Source of the DNA: Acidobacteriota bacterium
Lineage (GTDB): Bacteria; Acidobacteriota; Polarisedimenticolia; J045
NCBI GenBank assembly: GCA_020350085.1
Contig: CP070706.1
Coordinates: 1,809,689-1,815,870 of the forward strand
Reading direction: 5' to 3'
DNA length: 6,182 nt
Each line of letters opens with the position of its first letter. The first letter of the stretch is position 1. The translations under genes and the position numbers were made by a program. The notes beneath the pieces were generated by a model, which was given only the letters and a program-made list of their open reading frames with translations, was not told the DNA's origin and searched no databases. Shown one piece after another: positions 1 through 5,404 of this stretch.

Positions 1-2
1 CC

Positions 3-344
3 CGGGAGAGGGACGAACGGCTTGAGGAGTCACTCCGAAGCATCCGTTGCTCACTGCTTGCAGAACACATCGGTGGAGGCATCGAAGAAAGAGAATTGAT
101 GCAGATGGACGATCTCGTCGCTCGACTCGATCGATCCGCCGAGAACGACTCTCACCATCTGTGGCATCACGATCTCCAGCCGCCGTTCTCGAGCAACACG
201 TCCTCCCAAGACGGCTCCCCCGGTGGTGACGAGCCCTACTCAAACGCTCCGAGTCTGAACGAGGAGGACTACGAGCGACTGGATGACTCTGCTGACACGC
301 TTCTCGCGCGAGGCATCCGGCTGCTGGAAGAACGGCTTCGCTAA
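3..344 (+). CDS. C-terminal end of an unrecognised acidic protein (5' truncated by window edge)
   Basis: The frame is open from the first complete codon at base 3 to a TAA at 342-344, giving 113 residues with no stop, so the gene almost certainly begins outside the window. Internal TTG (96) and ATG (99, 105) codons could be starts, but nothing like a strong ribosome site favours them. The first ~45 residues are rich in Glu and Arg and look helical (RERDERLEESLRS). A polar, low-complexity Ser/Pro/Gly/Asn/His section follows, and a last charged helix ends in LLARGIRLLEERLR. There is no signal peptide, membrane segment or catalytic motif. I do not recognise the family; a regulatory or scaffolding protein with a disordered linker would fit, but that is a guess. 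It lies on the same strand as otsA, 304 bases upstream, so co-transcription is possible but not shown. Confidence 0.5.
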   Translation, partial: RERDERLEESLRSIRCSLLAEHIGGGIEERELMQMDDLVARLDRSAENDSHHLWHHDLQPPFSSNTSSQDGSPGGDEPYSNAPSLNEEDYERLDDSADTLLARGIRLLEERLR

Positions 345-648
345 GCCCGGATCCCTTCCTCGAGAACCTGACGACACGGCGTGCCGCTGTTTCGTTGCGG
401 GAGGGCGTGGCCGCTACAGCGCGCGTGCCACAGATGAAGCGTGGCGACGCGTCGCATACAATAGCTACCGACATGTCTGGAAATCAGACCACCGATGATC
501 ACCTCACAGCACCACGCGCAGACCGCGCGATGTCGCGCCTGAGTCCGATGCGAAGGGACTCGTCATCAGGCATCGCCAGATCGTTCCTTCGCTCGGCATC
601 TCGCGCTGACTCATCGTCGGTAACGGCGACAAACTGGAGAAGGGGCTG
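345..648. other. Stretch without a convincing gene, upstream of otsA
   Basis: About 300 bases separate the partial gene from otsA. Short open frames exist in several phases, including one whose TGA (647-649) overlaps the otsA ATG, but their products are Arg/Ser-rich and show no domain. A TACAAT hexamer at 457-462 resembles a -10 box, but the bases 17 nt upstream (434-439, ATGAAG) do not resemble a -35 box. The otsA promoter presumably lies here, but I cannot place it. Confidence 0.4.
636..645 (+). promoter_or_regulatory. Ribosome binding site of otsA
   Basis: GGAGAAGGGG ends three bases before the ATG at 649; its GGAG core lies 9 nt upstream. The same frame has a stop at 607-609 and no ATG, GTG or TTG between that stop and 649, so this site and the upstream stop together fix the otsA start. 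Confidence 0.7.
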
Positions 649-2133
649 ATGTCGCACGATCCCGAGCCGTTGACTGCTCGGTTGAGACTGGACCGAAAGC
701 TGCTCCCCCGCCGGCTTTTGGTCGTGAGCAATCGATTGCCGTACCAGATCCGGATCGCGGGCGACGAGGTCACGCTGGAGCGGGGACTCGGCGGTCTGGT
801 CACTGCCATGGACCCCGTGATGCGATCGACGGGAGGTTTGTGGTTCGGCTGGACTGGAAGCCACCATCCCGTACCTTCGAGCATCCAGGTAGCTGAGCGG
901 ATGGGCGGCGGCGTGTCCTACGAGCTTCGTCCGCTCGAGCTCTCTCAAACAGAGGTATCGAGATACTACTTGGGCTACGCCAACAAAGCCATCTGGCCTC
1001 TATTTCACTACTTCCAGGAGCACTGTGAATTCAACGACGAGGATTGGGAGAGTTATTGCAGCGTGAATCGCAAGTTCGCCTCGAAGGTCGTCAGCGAGTA
1101 CCGTGACGGAGACTACGTGTGGATCCACGACTACCATCTGATGTTGGTTCCGGCGATGATCCGTCGCGATCTGCCCGATGCCGACATCGGTTTCTTTTTA
1201 CACATTCCCTTCCCCCCACCCGAGCTGTTTCAGATCGCCCACAATGCTGACGACATTATCGAAGGATTGCTGGGCGCCGATCTCATCGGCTTTCACACGC
1301 CGTCGAATGCGAGAAACTTCGTCCGCACCGTTGCGACGATGACCGAGCTGCCGTATTCCGTCAGCGGTGGATGGCTGCGCAAAGACGGTCGGCGAGTAAA
1401 AGTGGGCGACTTTCCGATCAGCATCGATTGCGATCACTTCGAACGCATGGCGAGCCGCCCTGGCATCGACGACGAGGTCAGGGCGATCCGCGACAACTAT
1501 CGCGCCGAGGTGCTCGCGATCGGCGTGGACCGCCTCGACTATACGAAAGGTATACTCAAGCGACTGAACGCGATAGAGATCATGCTCGCCCGTCATCCCG
1601 ACATCCAAGGAAAATTCACCTTCATACAGCTTTCGGCGCCGAGCCGAACGAAGGTGAGTGCCTACCGCTCGCTGCGCGGCAAGATCGAGCAGATGGTGGG
1701 GCACATCAATGGCCGTTTCGGCGGCAAAGGATGTCTCCCGGTCGATTACCGATACGAGGGACACGCGCAGGAAGAACTCGTCGCCTATTACCGTGCCGCC
1801 GATGCTGCGCTCGTCACGCCGCTTCGCGACGGTATGAATCTTGTTGCTAAAGAGTACGTGATCTCGCAAATCGACGGGAATGGCTGCCTGGTACTCTCAC
1901 AGTTCGCGGGCGCGAGTCGGGAGCTGACGCACGCCATCCAGGTCAATCCGTACCATGCCGAGAGCCTGGCCGAAGGTATTTATCGGGCGATCACGATGTC
2001 GGTGACAGAGAGACGGTCGCGGATGGCGCGGATGCGCCAGATCGTCCGCAACAACGACATCAACTGGTGGGTCGAGCACTTTCTTCGTGCTCAGAGAGAT
2101 GCGGTTCGGCACCGGGACAACCAGCCCCAATGA
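649..2133 (+). CDS. otsA: Trehalose-6-phosphate synthase (GT20 family)
   Basis: The product transfers glucose from a nucleotide sugar (UDP-glucose in the family's best-known members) to glucose-6-phosphate, making trehalose-6-phosphate in the cytoplasm. This is the first step of the OtsA-OtsB route to the osmoprotectant trehalose. It has 494 residues, against about 474 in E. coli OtsA, with about 20 extra at the N-terminus. Motifs in order are VSNR (26-29), GGLWFGWTG (62-70), YY (106-107) with WP (116-117), WIHDYHL (158-164), FFLHIPFP (182-189), GVDRLDYTKG (292-301) and TPLRDGMNLVAKEYV (390-404). By alignment with E. coli, R29, Y107, W116, D161, H185, R295, K300, D394 and E402 match the known substrate-binding residues, so the enzyme should be active. 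The fold ends near residue 485; no phosphatase (OtsB) domain is fused. A related GT20 activity such as glucosylglycerol-phosphate synthase is less likely from the motifs. The stop codon lies inside an inverted repeat. Confidence 0.95.
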   Translation: MSHDPEPLTARLRLDRKLLPRRLLVVSNRLPYQIRIAGDEVTLERGLGGLVTAMDPVMRSTGGLWFGWTGSHHPVPSSIQVAERMGGGVSYELRPLELSQTEVSRYYLGYANKAIWPLFHYFQEHCEFNDEDWESYCSVNRKFASKVVSEYRDGDYVWIHDYHLMLVPAMIRRDLPDADIGFFLHIPFPPPELFQIAHNADDIIEGLLGADLIGFHTPSNARNFVRTVATMTELPYSVSGGWLRKDGRRVKVGDFPISIDCDHFERMASRPGIDDEVRAIRDNYRAEVLAIGVDRLDYTKGILKRLNAIEIMLARHPDIQGKFTFIQLSAPSRTKVSAYRSLRGKIEQMVGHINGRFGGKGCLPVDYRYEGHAQEELVAYYRAADAALVTPLRDGMNLVAKEYVISQIDGNGCLVLSQFAGASRELTHAIQVNPYHAESLAEGIYRAITMSVTERRSRMARMRQIVRNNDINWWVEHFLRAQRDAVRHRDNQPQ

Positions 2134-2217
2134 GACGATACCTTCTCGAGATCGAACGCACGAGAGTGCACCAGCAAAGCGCTTTCGGTCGATGAGGTAG
2201 TGTCTCATTGGGGCTGG
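2121..2217. repeat. Long structured inverted repeat overlapping the otsA stop codon
   Basis: CCAGCCCCAATGAGAC at 2121-2136 is the exact reverse complement of 2202-2217. Pairing continues inward: over 29 positions (2121-2149 against 2189-2217) there are 25 Watson-Crick pairs, 2 G-U pairs and 2 mismatches. The 39-nt loop holds a hairpin, GCAC (2158-2161) with GTGC (2166-2169) closed by a GAGA tetraloop of GNRA type, and the palindrome AAAGCGCTTT (2176-2185). The left arm encodes the last four residues (NQPQ, first base of the Asn codon excepted) and the TGA of otsA. No T-run follows on either strand, so it is not a classical intrinsic terminator. It could be an mRNA 3'-end structure, a small mobile repeat (MITE or REP-like), or a remnant of an inverted duplication. 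Confidence 0.8.
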
Positions 2218-2237
2218 CTCTGCAGCGGTGTGGTGGT

Positions 2238-2251
2238 CCACCGATTTCGGC
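2238..2251 (+). repeat. Left terminal inverted repeat of the insertion sequence
   Basis: The 14 bases starting CCACCGATTTC pair with 3854-3867 at 13 of 14 positions; the mismatch is at 2249/3856. Just outside it, GGTGG (2232-2236) forms a short palindrome with CCACC across one base. Confidence 0.65.
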
Positions 2252-2283
2252 TAGCGCCATCCCGAGTTGAAAGTCCCGTTCGC

Positions 2284-2330
2284 TGAGAGTGTTACGATGC
2301 TCTGCAAGCCCTTCCTGCGGATCACTCTCA
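2284..2330 (+). promoter_or_regulatory. Hairpin ahead of the transposase start
   Basis: TGAGAGTG (2284-2291) and CACTCTCA (2323-2330) are perfect 8-bp complements around a 31-nt loop. The structure ends one base before the GGAG ribosome site at 2332. Several insertion sequences (IS10, IS50) carry such a fold to stop transcripts arriving from outside from being translated into transposase. That role is inferred here. It also argues against a start at GTG 2289, which would lie in the stem. Confidence 0.35.
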
Positions 2331-2331
2331 C

Positions 2332-2335
2332 GGAG
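2332..2335 (+). promoter_or_regulatory. Ribosome binding site of the transposase
   Basis: GGAG sits 7 nt before the GTG at 2343. The alternative in-frame GTG codons at 2289 and 2424 have only a weak site or none, so this site decides the start. Confidence 0.5.
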
Positions 2336-2342
2336 ACCCGCG

Positions 2343-3698
2343 GTGAAGTCTCGACGTTCGTTACACCGCATCCCGCTTCCTCAGGGATGGACGCGGCACG
2401 CCAGGACCGCCATTCTGCATGCGGTGTCGCTGGCATCCCTCGCCTTCACTCTCGCGAGGAGCCGAGTCGACGCCAGTCGTAGTGAGCGCCGTCGCCACCA
2501 GGGCGATCTCGATCTGGCCGCCACGGAGATCGCTCTCCTCAAAGAGGAGCTGAGCATCAAGGACGCGCGCTGGAGCCGGTTGCGTTCTCGGCGTCGCCCG
2601 CACTACACCCCCGTCCAACGCATGCGAATTCTCCAACTCAAGGCCGCTCGACGCTGGTCTTGCGAGCAGGCGGCGCGTTCGTTTCTGATCGACGAACAGA
2701 CGCTCCGTGCGTGGCTCAGACGGGTGGATGAGAAAGGCGACCGGACGCTGATCCAGACGACCGAACCGGTGAACAGATATCCGGACTTCGTGCGCTATCT
2801 CGTCAAACAGCTCAAGACGCTGCTGCCGTCGATGGGAAAGGTTCGGCTGGCGCACGTTCTCGCCCGGGCCGGTCTGCATATCGGATCGACGACGATCGGG
2901 AGGATCGTGAGGGAGACGGAGCCGCTTCCGGAGGACGCTGCCAGCGTGGATTCCCAAGTCAGTACCGTCTCGGCACGAGTGATCACCGCAAAATATCCTG
3001 GTCAGACGTGGCACACGGATCTCACGATCGTTCCGACCTGGAGCGGCTTCTGGGTTCCGTGGGTGCCGTTCGCCCTACCCCAATCCTGGCCCTTCTGTTG
3101 GTGGGTCGGCGTTGTTGTGGATCACTTCTCGCGCGCCGTAGTCGGTTTTGCGGTGTTCCGTAAAAGCCCCACATCCTTGCAAGTCCAACGGTTTCTGGAT
3201 GGAGCCATCCGCAAGGTCGGCCGCCCACCGAGGTACATCATCACCGACAAGGGCCGGCAGTTCTGGTGCCGCTCCTTCCAGCGGTGGTGCCGACGCAGAG
3301 GAATCCGACCTCGATTCGGCGCCGTCGGCAAGTACGGCAGCATCGCCATCGTCGAACGATTCATTCGATCGATGAAGAACGAGTGCACGCGCCGGATCCT
3401 CGTCCCGCAGCGCCTCGACGCCATGCGACGCGAGCTGGGTCTCTACGTGTACTGGTACAACGAGCACCGACCGAGCATGCCGTTGGGCGGCAGCACACCG
3501 CGAGAAGTTCACGACGCTCTCCGCCCCACCAACACGAAGCCCCGATTCGAGCCCCGGCGCAACTGGCCGCGACGCAGTCGGTGCGCCGCGCCGCCGGCGC
3601 GTGTCAAGGGAACCCCGGGCGGGAAGCTCCGCCTCGTCGTGGGATTCCTGGAAGCCAGGAAGCATCTGCCTGTCGTCGAGCTGCGACGCGTCGCCTGA
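2343..3698 (+). CDS. DDE (DD35E) integrase-type transposase, rve family
   Basis: This enzyme should cut and join the ends of the surrounding insertion sequence. From GTG 2343 it has 451 residues; a longer frame from GTG 2289 (469 residues) is possible. In order: a basic N-terminus with a hydrophobic helix (23-38), a charged helical stretch that may be a coiled coil (about 55-78), and a helix-turn-helix (about 105-127, SCEQAARSFLIDEQTLRAWL). The rve catalytic core follows, with D226 in WHTDLT, D302 in IITDKG and E338 in IVERF, exactly 35 residues between the second Asp and the Glu. The motif VERFIRSMKNE and the end of the core, WYNEHRPSMPLGG (371-383), are typical of this group. The C-terminal tail (about 395-451) is Arg/Pro-rich. 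There is no frameshift, no internal stop and no loss of catalytic residues, so the element may still be able to move. Unlike many IS3 members it is one continuous frame without programmed frameshifting. Confidence 0.9.
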   Translation: MKSRRSLHRIPLPQGWTRHARTAILHAVSLASLAFTLARSRVDASRSERRRHQGDLDLAATEIALLKEELSIKDARWSRLRSRRRPHYTPVQRMRILQLKAARRWSCEQAARSFLIDEQTLRAWLRRVDEKGDRTLIQTTEPVNRYPDFVRYLVKQLKTLLPSMGKVRLAHVLARAGLHIGSTTIGRIVRETEPLPEDAASVDSQVSTVSARVITAKYPGQTWHTDLTIVPTWSGFWVPWVPFALPQSWPFCWWVGVVVDHFSRAVVGFAVFRKSPTSLQVQRFLDGAIRKVGRPPRYIITDKGRQFWCRSFQRWCRRRGIRPRFGAVGKYGSIAIVERFIRSMKNECTRRILVPQRLDAMRRELGLYVYWYNEHRPSMPLGGSTPREVHDALRPTNTKPRFEPRRNWPRRSRCAAPPARVKGTPGGKLRLVVGFLEARKHLPVVELRRVA

Positions 3699-3853
3699 CC
3701 GAGCGCTGTCGTCCTCCGCATCTGCTTCCTCGCCATCGAAGTGCGTCCTTGCTTGCCTTGAGGACGCCCTGATCTGCGATCACGCGCTCTACCCCCATGA
3801 TCGACTCTCCCCTTCCCCCTCATTGCGCGCGTGGCAACTCCCAACGTCTGCCC

Positions 3854-3867
3854 GCTGAAATCGGTGG
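3854..3867 (-). repeat. Right terminal inverted repeat of the insertion sequence
   Basis: Read on the minus strand from 3867 it starts CCACCGATTTC, matching the left end at 13 of 14 positions. The 155 bases between the transposase stop and this repeat hold no gene I can support apart from a doubtful antisense frame starting at 3798. Confidence 0.65.
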
Positions 3868-3932
3868 CTGATTACAGCCGCCGCGAGCAACGAAGCCGCG
3901 ACGGCGATCAGGAACCGGCTCACGTAATACAC
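3868..3932 (-). pseudogene. Start of a gene cut off by the insertion sequence; signal-peptide-like N-terminus
   Basis: Two bases after the stop of the outer-membrane channel gene, a GTG (3932-3930) opens a minus-strand frame. Its first ~22 residues begin MYYVSR and continue FLIAVAASLLAAAVIS, a short polar start followed by a hydrophobic core, like a signal peptide or membrane anchor. At 3867 the frame crosses into the insertion sequence and continues for 26 charged, unrelated residues to a TAG at 3789-3791. The tight spacing suggests translational coupling to the efflux operon. There is no good ribosome site, and Ala-rich hydrophobic runs can arise by chance in GC-rich DNA, so this is tentative. 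If real it is the 5' end of a third operon gene, probably for an exported or membrane protein; too little is left to name it. Confidence 0.35.
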
Positions 3933-3934
3933 CG

Positions 3935-5404
3935 TCAGCGGGACGCCGCCGCCGCGGGGGGCCGGGAGCCCGACGTGAGCGTCTCGGCCTCTTCGGGATC
4001 GACCGTCCAGCCGCCGCCGAGCGCCTTATAGAGCGAGATCAGGTTCTTGACGACCTCGCCCTCGCTCGTCGCGAGCTGGTCCTGCTGGTTCACCAGCGAG
4101 CGCTGCGAGTCGAGCACGTTCTGGAAGTCGGTCAGACCGGTGATGTACTGCGTTCTCACGAGCTCGACGGAGCGCTTCGTCGCATCCGTCGCCAGCAAGA
4201 GCTGCTCCCGGCGCCGGAGTTCCAGCGCGTAGCCCGCGACGAAGTTCTCCACTTCTTCCAGGGCCAGGAGGATGGTCTGCTCGTAGAGCGCGGCCAGCTG
4301 CTGGGTGCGCGCCTTCTCCGCCTCGATCCGTCCCCTCACGCGACCACCGGTGAAGAGGTTCGACACGAAGGGCAGCCCGATGCTCCAGGTCACGCTGTCG
4401 CCGTCGAAGAAGTCCCCCCCCGAGGCGGACTGCAGGCCGAGAAAGCCCGATAGAGAGAACCTCGGGTAGAGGTCTGCCGCCGCCACCCCGATGCGCGCGG
4501 TCTGGCCTGCGAGGTCTCGTTCGGCGCGGCGCACGTCGGGGCGTTGGCGCAGAAGGTTCGCGGGAAGGCCGACGGCGACCTCGTCCGGGGGGTCGGGGAT
4601 CGGCCGGTTCGGCTCGAGCTCGTCGTCGAGCTCTCCCGGGGCCTCGCCGAGCAGCACCGCGATACGGTTGCGCGCGGCGATGAGGCTCGACTCCAGCGCC
4701 GGGATCCGCGCCTCGGTCGACGCCAGGTTGGACTCGGCCTGCGCGATGTCGAGCGCCGAGACCAGCCCGGCATCGAAGCGGTCCTGCGTGAGCTGCAGGG
4801 TCTCCATCTGGGTTTCGACGTTGGCCTCGGCGAGCTCGATCCGCGCCTGCAGAGTGCGTACGTCCACGTAGTTCAGCGCGACCTCGGCAAACAGCGTCAC
4901 CAGCACGTCGCGGTAGTCCTCGATCGAGGCCTCGAGATCGGCCGTGGCCGCCTCGACCGAGCGGCGGACGCGGCCGAACAGATCGATCTCCCACGTCGCG
5001 TCCACGCCCGCGGTGTAGAGATCGCCCGCGTCAACCTCTCCGAGCCCGATCGTGTCGCTGGACTCGGAGCGTGTATAGTCGCCGGTCGCCGAAAGGTCGG
5101 GGCTTCGGTCGGCGCCCGCGACGCGACGCAGCGCGCGGGCCTCGCGGATCCTCGCGACCCCCTGCCGCAGGTCTAGGTTCGCGGCTTCCGCGCGCTCGAT
5201 CAATTCGACCAGCAGCGGATCGCCCAGTTCCTCCCACCAGGTCTGCAGCGGCGCCTCCCCTTCGCGCATGCCCTCGAGGGCCCGCTGGTTCCACACGTCG
5301 GGCATCGAGACCTCGAGGCGCACGTAGTCCGGGCCCACCTTGCAGGAGGTCGCGAGCATGCACGCCGCGGCTGCGACCACGAGCGCTCGCATGGAGAGGA
5401 TCAT
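3935..5404 (-). CDS. Outer-membrane channel lipoprotein of an RND efflux system (OprM/NodT family)
   Basis: This 489-residue protein should form the trimeric outer-membrane exit duct that docks with an RND pump and adaptor. The N-terminus is a lipoprotein signal with Cys21 in ATSCKVGPDYVR; CxVGPDY is the family hallmark just after the lipidated cysteine, although the lipobox itself is weak. Two repeated outer-membrane-efflux domains follow (about 55-255 and 275-465). Recognisable blocks are WEIDLFGRVRRSVEAA (138-153), the helix around LNYVDVRTLQARIELAEAN (177-195), DRFDAGLVSALDIAQAES (208-225), LLRQRPDVRRAERDLAG (284-300), LYPRFSLSGFLG (312-323), LFTGGRVRGRIEAEKA (350-365) and DFQNVLDSQRSLV (426-438). 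The start ATG overlaps the pump gene's stop as ATGA and has a GGAG 8 nt upstream; an inner ATG (residue 5) lacks a ribosome site. Length and motifs are complete, so it should be functional. The transported compound cannot be told from the channel. Confidence 0.93.
   Translation of the reverse strand: MILSMRALVVAAAACMLATSCKVGPDYVRLEVSMPDVWNQRALEGMREGEAPLQTWWEELGDPLLVELIERAEAANLDLRQGVARIREARALRRVAGADRSPDLSATGDYTRSESSDTIGLGEVDAGDLYTAGVDATWEIDLFGRVRRSVEAATADLEASIEDYRDVLVTLFAEVALNYVDVRTLQARIELAEANVETQMETLQLTQDRFDAGLVSALDIAQAESNLASTEARIPALESSLIAARNRIAVLLGEAPGELDDELEPNRPIPDPPDEVAVGLPANLLRQRPDVRRAERDLAGQTARIGVAAADLYPRFSLSGFLGLQSASGGDFFDGDSVTWSIGLPFVSNLFTGGRVRGRIEAEKARTQQLAALYEQTILLALEEVENFVAGYALELRRREQLLLATDATKRSVELVRTQYITGLTDFQNVLDSQRSLVNQQDQLATSEGEVVKNLISLYKALGGGWTVDPEEAETLTSGSRPPAAAASR

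Larger units (their letters stand above)
2238..3867 (+). mobile_element. Insertion sequence with one DD35E transposase gene (about 1.63 kb)
   Basis: The ends are set by imperfect terminal inverted repeats: CCACCGATTTC at 2238-2248 is mirrored exactly at 3857-3867, and a GAGTTG block recurs about 26-27 nt inside each end (2264-2269; complement at 3835-3840). Between them lies a single transposase gene on the plus strand, with about 105 nt before it and 169 nt after it. The transposase is of the rve/DD35E type found in IS3- and IS481-like elements, but the ends do not begin with TG, so I leave the IS family open. I find no direct target duplication next to the repeats (GTGGT on the left, CTGAT on the right). 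The element lies between the otsA region and the efflux operon and truncates a minus-strand frame at its right end. Confidence 0.75.

Noticed and set aside
334..347. GGCTT-CGCT-AAGCC hairpin over the stop of the first gene as a terminator
   Set aside because: The stem is only 5 bp and no T-run follows.
457..462. TACAAT as the -10 box of an otsA promoter
   Set aside because: No -35-like hexamer is found at the right distance, so one matching hexamer is not enough.
395..649. Plus-strand frame whose TGA overlaps the otsA ATG, suggesting a coupled gene
   Set aside because: The product is Ser/Arg-rich without motifs, the start has no clear ribosome site, and the overlap can arise by chance from the common TGATG string.
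1198..1869. Minus-strand open frame of 223 codons inside otsA
   Set aside because: It lies wholly antisense to a well-conserved GT20 gene, shows no domain, and its length is expected from GC-rich codon use on the other strand.
2121..2217. Intrinsic transcription terminator for otsA
   Set aside because: The stem is long enough, but it is followed by CTCTGCAGCGG on one strand and TTGTCCCGG on the other, with no T-run, and the loop is 39 nt.
2232..3867. GGTGG at 2232-2236 and 3863-3867 as a 5-bp target duplication
   Set aside because: The right copy is part of the terminal inverted repeat itself; taking it as target would destroy the 11-bp match between the ends.
4026..4994. Minus-strand open frame of 322 codons inside the efflux channel gene
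   Set aside because: It is a shifted reading of the channel gene, extremely rich in Arg, Gly and Pro, without any recognisable motif.
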